A DNA stretch of 29,060 nucleotides from positions 1 to 29,060 of IMG/VR virus record IMGVR_UViG_3300046167_000147, one strand, 5' to 3'. This stretch comes from a virus. The position numbers and the translations under genes were made by a program. A model generated the notes under the pieces. The model had not been told where the DNA came from. It saw only the letters and a list, made by a program, of their open reading frames with translations, and did no database searches. Positions 7,421 to 15,625 of the stretch are shown here, in pieces (position 1 is the first letter of the stretch; each line of letters begins with the position of its first letter).

Positions 7421-8357
7421 ATGGCTAAAGGTAACTAACGCATTTGACACATATTCGGCAACAGCTGACAGAGAAGATCTAAGTAATATCATTTACAACA
7501 TCTCTCCAATGCAAACTCCGTTTATGTCATCAATCGGAAAAAGAAATATTAAAAACGTAGTGTTTGATTGGCAGACAGAAGTCTTACCTACTCCAAGTTC
7601 AGCTGGTCAGCTAGAAGGTTTTGAACTATCAAGATCTACTTCTACAGCGACAACTAGAGTAAGTAATGTTGCAATGATCTCATCAAGAGATGCAACTGTA
7701 ACTGGCTCACAAGACGCTTCAGACCCAGCTGGTAAAAGATCAGAAATGGCTCATCAATTAGCTATTATGGCTAAAGCATTGAAAAGAGACATGGAAGAAG
7801 CTTTATGTCAAAACGGTGCTAAAACAACTGGTGACGCTACAACAGCTAGGGTAACTGGTGGTTTTGAATCATGGCTAACATCTAACGTATCCAGAGGTTC
7901 TGGTGGTTCAGGTGCTGGTGGTGGAGCTGCTCCAGTTGACGGAACAGACAGAGACTTAACAGAAGATCTTTTAAAAGGTGTTCTACAAACTATGTTTGGT
8001 AATGGTGCTGAGCCTTCAATGGCTATTTGTGGACCACATAACAAACAAGTTATCTCTGCTTTCACTGGTAGAACTCAAGCTAGACAAATGATTGATGCAA
8101 ATACTGTAGAAGCTTCAGTATCTGTATACTCTTCTGACTTTGGTGAACTAAAAATCGTTCCATCAAACAGATCAAGAGAAGCATCATTACTATTAGTAGA
8201 TCCAGAGTTTGCTAAAGTATCTTACCTAAGAGACTTTAAAACTGTTGATATTGCTACAATAGGCGATGCAGAAACGAAGATGATTGTTACTGAGTTTGGA
8301 TTGGAAGTATCTAACGAAGCCGCTCACGGAATCGTTGCTGACTTAAACGAATCATAA
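7421..8357 (+). CDS. Major capsid protein, SU10-type (DUF5309-like), apparent frameshift at codon 4
   Basis: The body from 7432 to 8357 is a coat protein with NIIYNISPMQTPFMSSIGK, TEVLPTP, RDMEEALCQNGA, a Gly/Ser-rich loop and IVPSNRSREASLLLVDPEFAKVSYLRDF. These features match SU10-type major capsid proteins (DUF5309). The ATG at 7421 has a good CAGGAG site at 7408-7413 but reads MAKGN-stop. Dropping one G at 7430-7431 gives MAKVTNAFDTYSATADREDL joined in frame to the body, which is the expected N-terminus. The true protein is therefore about 311 residues. The first in-frame ATG of the uninterrupted part is 7509, which would cut conserved residues. A strong terminator follows. Confidence 0.9.
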
Positions 8358-8374
8358 GTTTAGTCAATTAGCTT

Positions 8375-8403
8375 AAAGGGATGTTTCGGCATCCCTTTTT
8401 TTT
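8375..8403 (+). terminator. Rho-independent terminator after the capsid gene
   Basis: The stem AAAGGGATG (8375-8383) pairs perfectly with CATCCCTTT (8390-8398) around a TTTCGG loop, and a run of T follows to 8403. This is a textbook intrinsic terminator. It separates the abundant capsid transcript from the tail genes. Confidence 0.93.
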
Positions 8404-8407
8404 GTGC

Positions 8408-8413
8408 TAAAAT
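8408..8413 (+). promoter_or_regulatory. Candidate -10 box for a leaderless transcript
   Basis: TAAAAT lies just after the terminator, and the next ATG (8420) begins six bases after it. No Shine-Dalgarno sequence precedes that ATG. This spacing would start the mRNA at or next to the start codon. No good -35 box is visible, so this is tentative. Confidence 0.35.
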
Positions 8414-8419
8414 CTGTCT

Positions 8420-8677
8420 ATGGCAAAGACAACATTAATAGATCACAAGAAAGGTTATAAGTCTGTATTCGCAACAGAAGATGACAAGGTTGTGTATCAC
8501 ACAAAACAGAACATACAACCAACTTTGGATTATGTAAAAAATCTATCTGAATATACACCTGGTAAAGATTTACGTCATGTAGCAGAAATACCAATGGTGG
8601 TATACCAAAGAGCAGTCCGAGAAGGATGGGCGCAAGGATTCTGCACAATGGAAGAAATGGCTAAACCATTCAGATAA
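8420..8677 (+). CDS. Small head/tail-region protein, unknown function
   Basis: The 85-residue protein begins MAKTTLIDHKKGYKSVFATEDDK and contains VVYQRAVREGWAQGFCTMEEMAKPFR. No domain was recognised. It lies between the capsid terminator and the adaptor gene, so a virion or assembly role is likely by position only. The lack of a ribosome binding site and the TAAAAT box six bases upstream suggest leaderless translation. Confidence 0.7.
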   Translation: MAKTTLIDHKKGYKSVFATEDDKVVYHTKQNIQPTLDYVKNLSEYTPGKDLRHVAEIPMVVYQRAVREGWAQGFCTMEEMAKPFR

Positions 8678-8707
8678 CAAACCATTTAGAACATGGAAAG
8701 GTAAAGT

Positions 8708-9358
8708 ATGACATACGATGAATTAAAAACTAATATCGCAAACTTCTTAAACAGATCTGATTTAACAGACCAGTTAGACTTCTTTATTGATGCAACTGAA
8801 TCAGAGTTTAATAGAAGATTAAGAAACAAAGACATGGTAAAGCGTGCTACTGCTACAGCAGATGGGCAGTACATGAGCCTACCTACTGATTGGTTAGAAG
8901 CAATTAATGTAGAGATAACATCAAACGACTTTAGACCATTATTCCAACAGTCTTTAGAGTCATTAGACGTATACAGAAAGGCTAATAATAATGTTACTGG
9001 TCAACCTATTTACTATGCGATTGTAGATAACTCATTAGAGTTAGCACCTACCCCTGACTCAAGTTATACGCTACAATTAACATACTATGGCACTATAGAT
9101 GCACTAAGCAGTTCTAATACAACGAACTTTATATCCACAGGATATCCAGATGCTTACTTGTATGGTGCTTTAAAACACGCTTCTATCTATCTAATGGAAG
9201 ATGAAAGAGTGCCGTTATTTACAGCACAATTTGAAAAAGCATTAGAAGAGATGAGAATGGAACAAGAGAAAGCAGAGTTTGGCAAAGGATCTCTAATGCA
9301 AAGAAGAAGAACTTATGGCAAGTCTGGTAAAAACATTTATTATTGGAATAATAATTAG
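8708..9358 (+). CDS. Head-tail adaptor protein (SU10 adaptor-like)
   Basis: The 216-residue protein begins MTYDELKTNIANFLNRSDL and continues with DFFIDATESEFNRRLR, LPTDWLEAINVEI, ELAPTPDSSYTLQLTYYG and a helical end with a basic, Tyr-rich tail. This is the usual plan of phage adaptor proteins: helices first, then a small beta domain, then helices (GALKHASIYLMEDERVPLF). These form a ring between portal and tail in SU10-like and P22-like podoviruses. It starts after an AAAGG site and leads the tail module. The assignment rests on family pattern and position. Confidence 0.85.
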   Translation: MTYDELKTNIANFLNRSDLTDQLDFFIDATESEFNRRLRNKDMVKRATATADGQYMSLPTDWLEAINVEITSNDFRPLFQQSLESLDVYRKANNNVTGQPIYYAIVDNSLELAPTPDSSYTLQLTYYGTIDALSSSNTTNFISTGYPDAYLYGALKHASIYLMEDERVPLFTAQFEKALEEMRMEQEKAEFGKGSLMQRRRTYGKSGKNIYYWNNN

Positions 9359-9366
9359 GAGACAAT

Positions 9367-9759
9367 ATGGCTGGATTTAGTGATTACTTAGAAGATAAAG
9401 TATTAGACCATGTATTTGGTGGTAATGCTTATACTGCACCTGGAACATTATATGTTGCTTTATATACTGTAGCACCAACAGACACAGGTGGTGGTACTGA
9501 AGTATCAGGTGGTGCATATGCAAGACAATCAGGAGCATTTACTGTTTCTGGTACAAACCCCACAACAGCTACTAATTCAGCTGCAATAGAATATCCAACA
9601 GCTACAGCTGACTATGGAACTGTAGTTGCAGTTGGTATTTTAGACGCTTCATCAAGCGGCAATCTAATGGCTTATGCAGATTTAACAACATCTAAGACTG
9701 TAAGTTCAGGCGATGTATTTAGATTTGATGCTGGCGATTTAGATATAACATTAGCTTAA
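9367..9759 (+). CDS. Small phage tail/fibre structural protein
   Basis: The 130-residue protein begins MAGFSDYLEDKVLDHVFGG. The segment YTAPGTLYVALYTVAPTDTGGG and the end SGDVFRFDAGDLDITLA are characteristic of a small beta-rich family often labelled phage tail fibre protein. It starts after GGAG at 9358-9361 and precedes two repeat-rich fibre genes. The exact position in the virion cannot be told from the sequence. Confidence 0.78.
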   Translation: MAGFSDYLEDKVLDHVFGGNAYTAPGTLYVALYTVAPTDTGGGTEVSGGAYARQSGAFTVSGTNPTTATNSAAIEYPTATADYGTVVAVGILDASSSGNLMAYADLTTSKTVSSGDVFRFDAGDLDITLA

Positions 9760-9763
9760 CAAC

Positions 9764-10429
9764 ATGGCCTCAGTAGGCTATGGTGAATATACATACGGAA
9801 AGTCCGATTACGGAACTCCTGTATATCATTTTGGCGCATCCACAATAGCACAAACCTCATCTGCAACAGCGGATGGTAGATTTGTTATTGTTGGCGCATC
9901 AACTATAGCCGCAACCTCTAACACTACCGCAACAGGTAGATTCGTAATTACAGGCGCTTCTGTAATAGCTTCAACTTCAGACTTTAACGCAACAGGTGGT
10001 ATTATCCTTGATGGTGTAGCTACTATAACTGCTACATCTGGAGCATCCGCAGTAGGTACACAAATAGACTTAGGGTCTGCAACGATAGCAGCCACATCCA
10101 ATGTAATAGCTACAGGAACACAAATAGATCGTGGTGTAGTCTTTGGACCAGCAGTATCAGGCATGACTGCTACTGGTAGGTTCACTGTAGTCGGAGAGGC
10201 TTTATTTGCACAAACAAGTGGGTTAGATGCAATCGGTGGTATTGTCTATAGAGGTGCTACCACAATTACACAAACAAGTGGATTTAATGCTATTGGTGGT
10301 CTAAAATGGGAAGATATAATTGTTCCTGATGATACTTGGACCGATCAAATAGTAGCAGGCGAAACCTGGACAGATCAATCTAATCCAGATACTTCATGGA
10401 CAACATTAGGCGAACAAGACGCAGCTTAA
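9764..10429 (+). CDS. Repeat-rich fibre or decoration protein
   Basis: The 221-residue protein is mainly about eight tandem repeats of roughly 20 residues (residues about 24-185). The form is G-A-(S/T)-x-I-A-x-T-S-x-x-x-A-T-G-(R/G/T)-F/I-V/I, seen in GASTIAATSNTTATGRFVI and GATTITQTSGFNAIGGL. A Trp-rich end follows (DDTWTDQIVAGETWTDQ, then DTSWTTLG). The pattern suggests a regular beta structure on the virion surface or in a fibre. It starts four bases after the previous stop without a clear ribosome binding site, so translation may be coupled. No named family was recognised. Confidence 0.72.
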   Translation: MASVGYGEYTYGKSDYGTPVYHFGASTIAQTSSATADGRFVIVGASTIAATSNTTATGRFVITGASVIASTSDFNATGGIILDGVATITATSGASAVGTQIDLGSATIAATSNVIATGTQIDRGVVFGPAVSGMTATGRFTVVGEALFAQTSGLDAIGGIVYRGATTITQTSGFNAIGGLKWEDIIVPDDTWTDQIVAGETWTDQSNPDTSWTTLGEQDAA

Positions 10430-10442
10430 AGGATAAAATTTT

Positions 10443-13070
10443 ATGGCAGATACATTTACAACCAATCTTAACTTAACTAAACCAGAAGTAGGAGCATCTA
10501 CAGATACTTGGGGAACAAAGCTAAACGCTGACCTCGATACTGTTGACGGATTATTTAGCTCTACTGGAACTTCAGTAGCTATGAACCTAGACGGAGCAGT
10601 TATAGACAGCTCTGTTATTGGTGGCACTACAGCAGCCGCAGGATCTTTCACAACTCTATCAGCAAGTACATCTATAACAGGTACATTAACAGGTAATGTA
10701 ACTGGTAATTTAACAGGTAATGTAACAGGTAATGTAACAGGAGATGTTACAGGTGACTTAACAGGAACAGTTTTAACAGCAGCTCAACCTAATATTACAA
10801 GTGTTGGTACGCTTACAGGTTTAACCGTAAATGGTAATGTTTCAGTAGACGGTGGAACAATTAAACTTGATGGTAATTATCCAACTGGTACAGCCAACGT
10901 AGCTTTAGGTGATACAGCTTTATCAAGTGGTTCTTTATCAGGTCAAGAAAATACAGCAATAGGTGCAAGAGCCTTAGAAGCAAATACAACTGCAAATGAA
11001 AATACTGGAATAGGTATGAAGGCATTATTAAGTAATACTACTGGTAGTGCTAATACTTCTGTTGGTCAGGGTTCTTTAGCTTCTAACACTACTGCTTCAA
11101 ACAATACCGCAGTTGGTAAATCTGCTTTAGGTGCAAATGCCACAGGTACTCAAAATACCGCAGTTGGTTCAAAAGCTTTAGATGCTAATACCACGGCTTC
11201 TAATAACACTGCTTTCGGTTACGCAGGTTTAGGAGCAAATACAACTGGTGCTGCAAATACAGCAGTAGGAGGAGGTGCTTTATCTAGTAATACAACGGCG
11301 AGTAATAATACTGCTGTAGGAGAAAGTGCTTTACTAGCAAACACTACAGGTCATCAATCTGTAGCAATAGGTTCAGGTGCTTTATCATCTAATACCACAG
11401 CTCATAGTAATACAGCAGTTGGATATCATACTTTAAATGATAATACTACAGGAACATTAAATACAGCAGTTGGTACTTTTACATTAGATGTCAACACCAC
11501 AGGAGATAGCAATACTGGTTTAGGATATGGTGCTTTAAGCGAAAACACTACAGCTTCTAATAACACTGCTGTTGGTCATCTTGCTTTACTATCAAACACT
11601 ACAGGTAATAGTAATGTAGCAGTAGGTGCTTATTCACTAGATGCCAATACAGTTGGAGATAGAAACACAGCAGTTGGATATCAATCTTTATCTGCAATGA
11701 ATCCTAGTAGCAATGCAGATATGTACAATAGTGCATTTGGTTTTCAAGCAGGTTTAACATTAACAACAGGTGTGCAAAATACACTTATAGGTTCACTGGC
11801 AGGATATAACATTACCAATCAATCAAATATTACAGCAGTTGGTAATCAGGCTTTAACAGCAAATACGTCAGGTCAAAGAGGTACTGCTGTAGGTGCTGCA
11901 GCTTTAGCATCAAATACTACTGGTAATTATAATACAGCAGTTGGTTTTACAGCTTTAACATCAAACACTACAGGTTACAACAATGCTGCATTTGGAAATC
12001 AGTCTATGGTGGGAAATACTACAGGCGTTAATAATAATGCATTTGGTGGAAGCACACTACAAAGTAATACAACAGGTTCTTCAAACGTAGCAATGGGACA
12101 TGGTGCTTTAAACTTAAACACCACAGCATCTAACAACACAGCAGTAGGTTATTTTGCTTTATTAGCAAACACTACAGGTTCTGAAAGTGTAGCAGTTGGT
12201 TCAAATGCTTTAGAAAACAATACAACTGGTCAAAATACAGCAGTAGGTTTTTATGCTGGTCGTTTAAATACAACAGGTTCAGATAATACAGCTCTTGGTC
12301 GTTACGCTTTAGCTAGTAACACAACAGGTTCAGCCAATGTCGCTGTCGGTGTATTAGCTTTACAAACTCCAACTACGTCAAACTGCATTGCTATTGGTTA
12401 TCAATCTCAAAGATATGCTGGTGGTACTTCTAATGTTTCAGTGGGTTATTATGCTTTACGAGTGGCTACAGGTGCTGGTAATGTAGCAGTAGGTTCTAAT
12501 GCTGGAGACAGTGTTACCACAGGTACAGGAAATACAATAATAGGAAATTTAGCTGATGCAAGTGCAGTTGGTGGCGTTAATCAAATAGTCATAGGCAATC
12601 AGGGAACTGGTAATGGAAACAATACAGCCACTTTAGCAGCAGGTTCTACTGAAAGTTATATTACATTAGGTGCTACATCTTGGAGTGGAAGTTCTGATGA
12701 AAGATTAAAAGAAAACATAACAAGCTCTACAGCAGGATTAAGTTTTGTAAATGATTTAAGACCTGTTACTTTTAACTGGAAAAAAAGAAAAGATATACCT
12801 AGTGAATTAAGTGGTTATGAAGAAGGTTCAGAAGAAAGATATAATTTAACAGACACAACTAAACATGGTTTTATAGCACAAGAAGTTAAAACAGTTTTAG
12901 ATAATCATTCTGAAGTCAAAGATGGTCAAGAATTTTGGACTACAAAACCTGATGGAACACAGTCTTTAGCAGTAGGTGCTTTAATGCCTATGGCTATAAA
13001 AGCAATTCAAGAACTGTCTACGCAAGTAGACGAATTAAAAGCCGAAATAATAACTTTAAAAGGAGAATAA
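10443..13070 (+). CDS. Tail fibre with NTAVG repeats and S74 self-cleaving chaperone
   Basis: The protein is 875 residues. The N-terminus ([20 protein letters not shown]) is the common start of marine podovirus fibres and likely attaches to the tail. A collagen-like run follows at about residues 80-107 ([19 protein letters not shown]). Residues about 165-720 hold at least 25 repeats of about 22 residues of the form NTAVGxxAL-x-x-NTTG, similar to the head repeats of trimeric adhesins. The last 125 residues, from S751 (SDERLKENI), are a Peptidase_S74 intramolecular chaperone with [10 protein letters not shown]. It trimerises the fibre and is cut off before the Ser-Asp pair. The role is receptor binding. 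RBS AAAGGA precedes ATG. Confidence 0.93.
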   Translation: MADTFTTNLNLTKPEVGASTDTWGTKLNADLDTVDGLFSSTGTSVAMNLDGAVIDSSVIGGTTAAAGSFTTLSASTSITGTLTGNVTGNLTGNVTGNVTGDVTGDLTGTVLTAAQPNITSVGTLTGLTVNGNVSVDGGTIKLDGNYPTGTANVALGDTALSSGSLSGQENTAIGARALEANTTANENTGIGMKALLSNTTGSANTSVGQGSLASNTTASNNTAVGKSALGANATGTQNTAVGSKALDANTTASNNTAFGYAGLGANTTGAANTAVGGGALSSNTTASNNTAVGESALLANTTGHQSVAIGSGALSSNTTAHSNTAVGYHTLNDNTTGTLNTAVGTFTLDVNTTGDSNTGLGYGALSENTTASNNTAVGHLALLSNTTGNSNVAVGAYSLDANTVGDRNTAVGYQSLSAMNPSSNADMYNSAFGFQAGLTLTTGVQNTLIGSLAGYNITNQSNITAVGNQALTANTSGQRGTAVGAAALASNTTGNYNTAVGFTALTSNTTGYNNAAFGNQSMVGNTTGVNNNAFGGSTLQSNTTGSSNVAMGHGALNLNTTASNNTAVGYFALLANTTGSESVAVGSNALENNTTGQNTAVGFYAGRLNTTGSDNTALGRYALASNTTGSANVAVGVLALQTPTTSNCIAIGYQSQRYAGGTSNVSVGYYALRVATGAGNVAVGSNAGDSVTTGTGNTIIGNLADASAVGGVNQIVIGNQGTGNGNNTATLAAGSTESYITLGATSWSGSSDERLKENITSSTAGLSFVNDLRPVTFNWKKRKDIPSELSGYEEGSEERYNLTDTTKHGFIAQEVKTVLDNHSEVKDGQEFWTTKPDGTQSLAVGALMPMAIKAIQELSTQVDELKAEIITLKGE
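10940..12600 (+). repeat. Long array of about 66-bp coding repeats in the tail fibre gene
   Basis: At least 25 units encode NTAVG-type repeats with period near 22 codons. Frequent shared words include AATACAGCAGTTGG, AATACTACAGG and GCTTTA. Copies differ mainly at the two or three variable residues after NTAVG and at synonymous sites. Unit gain or loss by recombination is likely over time (inference). Confidence 0.88.
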
Positions 13071-13071
13071 T

Positions 13072-13347
13072 ATGGCACAAACAGTAAGCGAAGTCTTAAC
13101 AGCAGCAACAGATAGCGTAACACTTATCAACGGTGTAAACGGTGGAACTTGGAATGTTGAAGGCATGGAGCAGTCTGACATTAACGATATGGTACAAAGG
13201 AACGTAGACCACATAGAACTAGTCTTAGCCTATGCACCTGTTGATGAAGATGACGATACGCCTGATGTAGCTGGTAGTTCAGATGATAAAACATCTTATA
13301 CAACTGCGATCTCGACTGGTAAAAGCTACATATCATCCAATAGCTAA
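13072..13347 (+). CDS. Small protein between fibre and nozzle genes
   Basis: The 91-residue protein starts MAQTVSEVLTAATDSVTLING and contains NGGTWNVEGMEQSDINDMVQRNVDHIELVLAYAPV, then an acidic loop and a Ser-rich end. A strong AAGGAG site overlaps the end of the fibre gene. Small proteins of this pattern follow fibre genes in related phages by my recollection. It may be a tail assembly or structural factor; function is unknown. Confidence 0.7.
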   Translation: MAQTVSEVLTAATDSVTLINGVNGGTWNVEGMEQSDINDMVQRNVDHIELVLAYAPVDEDDDTPDVAGSSDDKTSYTTAISTGKSYISSNS

Positions 13348-13349
13348 AA

Positions 13350-14858
13350 ATGGCACTATTGCCTGTAACTCCGCCAGCTGGCATAGTCACAAACGGAACT
13401 GACTATGCTAACAAAGGTCGTTGGGTTGACGGCAATCTCGTGCGTTTTGAAAATGGCTATCTAAAGCCTATCGGTGGTTGGTCTAAACTAAAAACTACAG
13501 CACTAGACGGAGAGCCTATAGGTATGTATGCCTATAAGGACAACCTAGGTGCTTCTATTTTAGCTGTTGGTACAAGACAAAAGGTTTATGTTTTATACGA
13601 CAACACTTGGACTGATATAACACCATCTGGTTTTGTAAATGATGCCTCTAATGATCCTCTTGGTTATGGTGCATACCACTATGATGTAGAAGATTATGGC
13701 GATGCTAGAAGTCAATCTGGATTACCTCTTGATACAGGTCATTTCTCCTTTGATAACTGGGGAGAGGATTTAATCTTTTGTTTTTCTGGCGATGGTAAAA
13801 TATACAAATGGCGACCAGTTTCAGGCGGAACAGCTGATACCATAGGTACAGTTGTAACTAACGCACCTACAGGCTGTCAGGCTGTTCTAGTAACCAATGA
13901 AAGGCACTTAGTTGCTATTGGTTCTGGTGGAGATCCCAGGAAGATATCTTGGAGTGATAGAGAAGATAGAAACACTTGGACATCTAAAGCTACCAATACA
14001 GCAGGTGATGTACAAATACCTACAGGCGGTAGAGCATTGCTAGCAGTTAAATACCAAAACGATGTCATTATCTTTAGTGATACTGGTATAGATAGAATGA
14101 GCTATGTAGGCTCTCCTTTTGTTTATGGTATAACCGCAGCAGGCGCAAACTGTAAAGCAGTCAGCAGAAGATCAGTAGTACAAACTGGTAACTTCCTAGC
14201 GTGGATGGGAGAAAACTCCTTCTTTGTTTATGATGGCGTTGTGCGTGAAATACCATGTGATGTGCATGATTATGTATACGACCAACTAAACGTACCAGGA
14301 AGGAAAGCGTGTTGGGGTGGACATAACTCTAACTTCAACGAAATATGGTGGGGTTTCCCAAGTGGCGATGGTGTTTATTTACCAAACAAATATGTAATCT
14401 GGAACTACTTAGAAAACACTTGGTCTATAGGAACAATGGATAGAGGATGCTGGATTGACCAGGGTGCTTTTGATTTCCCTATAGCTGGTGACTCTCTTGG
14501 TTTTATTTACGAACATGAATCAACAACATTATCTAACTCACCAAACCTAAATAGTGATGTACCATTTTGTACAAGTGGTCCAATAGAACTAGGTAATGGT
14601 GATAACTATGTGCAATGTAACCAGATTATTCCAGACGAAGAAGCAAATACATTACCAGGTGTAACAATAAGTTTTAAAGGTAAGTTTACCCCTCTAGGCA
14701 GCGAGACAGACTTTGGTAGTTTTACCTTTGAAAATGATGGATATACTGATGCTAGGTTTACAGCACGACAAGTACAGATGACTGTAACAGGTAGCACAAC
14801 ACAAGATTTCCAAGTTGGTAATATAAGACTTAACTTACGACAAAGAGGTAGAAGATAA
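13350..14858 (+). CDS. Tail nozzle-like protein
   Basis: The 502-residue protein is beta-rich, starting with ALLPVTPPAGIVTNGTDYANKGRW and VDGNLVRFENGYLKPIGGW. Repeated Trp/Gly/Asp blade-like segments follow, including HLVAIGSGGDPRKISWSDRE and ISFKGKFTPLGSETDFG. This layout fits the propeller-bearing nozzle or tail tube proteins that cap the short tail in podoviruses. It follows three bases after the previous stop with no clear RBS and overlaps the next start (TAATG). The specific function is inferred from size, composition and neighbours. Confidence 0.75.
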   Translation: MALLPVTPPAGIVTNGTDYANKGRWVDGNLVRFENGYLKPIGGWSKLKTTALDGEPIGMYAYKDNLGASILAVGTRQKVYVLYDNTWTDITPSGFVNDASNDPLGYGAYHYDVEDYGDARSQSGLPLDTGHFSFDNWGEDLIFCFSGDGKIYKWRPVSGGTADTIGTVVTNAPTGCQAVLVTNERHLVAIGSGGDPRKISWSDREDRNTWTSKATNTAGDVQIPTGGRALLAVKYQNDVIIFSDTGIDRMSYVGSPFVYGITAAGANCKAVSRRSVVQTGNFLAWMGENSFFVYDGVVREIPCDVHDYVYDQLNVPGRKACWGGHNSNFNEIWWGFPSGDGVYLPNKYVIWNYLENTWSIGTMDRGCWIDQGAFDFPIAGDSLGFIYEHESTTLSNSPNLNSDVPFCTSGPIELGNGDNYVQCNQIIPDEEANTLPGVTISFKGKFTPLGSETDFGSFTFENDGYTDARFTARQVQMTVTGSTTQDFQVGNIRLNLRQRGRR

Positions 14859-15220
14859 TGGATCTATCCTCACAAAGACAATATATACAACGTATAGAAG
14901 TAGCACATAGCATACTTACAACTACAGACTTAACAACATTTTACACAGCTCCAAGTGGCGATGACTTTACTTGTGCTGTAATTGAATCTATCTTGGTATG
15001 TGACCATGATAATCAGCAAACTAAGATTACCTTTACAGTAGATAATGCAGGTACTACTTACACTATATTTAAAGAATATAACATTACTGCTTATGATACA
15101 GAGGAGCTTTTAACTAGAAATATGTTCTTACATCAAGGAGATGTTATAAAAATACAAGCAGATCGTGCTGGTAATTTAACTGTTTATGCAAGTATTGTTG
15201 AGTATGGAAAAGGCGACTAA
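14858..15220 (+). CDS. Small beta-rich virion protein
   Basis: The 120-residue protein has strands typical of a small tail or decoration protein: TTFYTAPSGDDFTCAVIESILVCD, KITFTVDNAGTTYTIFKEY and GDVIKIQADRAGNLTVYASIVEY. The alternation, and the GD-x-I-x-(I/V)-Q-A near the end, are like jelly-roll structural proteins of marine phages. It is coupled to the nozzle gene by TAATG. The exact place in the particle is unknown. Confidence 0.7.
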   Translation: MDLSSQRQYIQRIEVAHSILTTTDLTTFYTAPSGDDFTCAVIESILVCDHDNQQTKITFTVDNAGTTYTIFKEYNITAYDTEELLTRNMFLHQGDVIKIQADRAGNLTVYASIVEYGKGD

Positions 15221-15614
15221 TACAGTAGTTGAATTACACCCAGAGGTTGTACAAGAACCTTGGGAAGTTGAATGGGAAAGGTGTAAGCCTTATATAGCAA
15301 AAGCTGTAAAACATCAAGATTCCTATACAATTGATGACATAGAGGATAAAATAAGAGGTGGAATATTCCACTTATGGCCAGGCAAAAAGTCTGCATACAT
15401 AACAGAGTTTGTAATGTTTCCACAGCTAAAAGCGATGAACCTTTTGTTTTGTGGTGGCGATTATAAAGAACTAGAAGAAATGCTACCTCATATAGAGGAG
15501 TTCGCTAAGAAAGCTGGCATACAAAGGCTTTACGGCGGTGGCAGAAAAGGATGGATTAGAAAGATAAAACACTTAGGTTTTAAACACGATTATATAGTTA
15601 AAAAAGATTTATAA
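15204..15614 (+). CDS. GNAT-like phage protein
   Basis: The start is chosen at ATG 15204 (MEKATNTVVEL), 17 bases inside the previous gene. ATG 15186 is an alternative that adds six residues. The protein of about 136 residues contains WERCKPYIAKAVKHQDSYT, HLWPGKKSAYITEFVMFP, NLLFCGGDYKELEEMLP and GWIRKIKHLGFK. This is the plan of a small GNAT-fold family often found among podovirus tail and internal genes. The usual acetyl-CoA loop is not clear, so catalysis is uncertain. It may be a virion-associated or host-modifying protein. Confidence 0.68.
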   Translation: MEKATNTVVELHPEVVQEPWEVEWERCKPYIAKAVKHQDSYTIDDIEDKIRGGIFHLWPGKKSAYITEFVMFPQLKAMNLLFCGGDYKELEEMLPHIEEFAKKAGIQRLYGGGRKGWIRKIKHLGFKHDYIVKKDL

Positions 15615-15625
15615 GAGGAATTAAG

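Noticed and set aside
9826-10185. 119-codon minus-strand frame with repeats
   Set aside because: It mirrors the repeats of the fibre gene on the plus strand; the pattern is a shadow.
10940-12600. Regular repeats considered as a CRISPR array
   Set aside because: The repeats are in one long open frame, have a period near 66 bases with no unique spacers, and encode NTAVG units.
10940-13070. Diversity-generating retroelement acting on the fibre
   Set aside because: No reverse transcriptase and no template repeat were found in the window; the variable positions fit ordinary repeat divergence.
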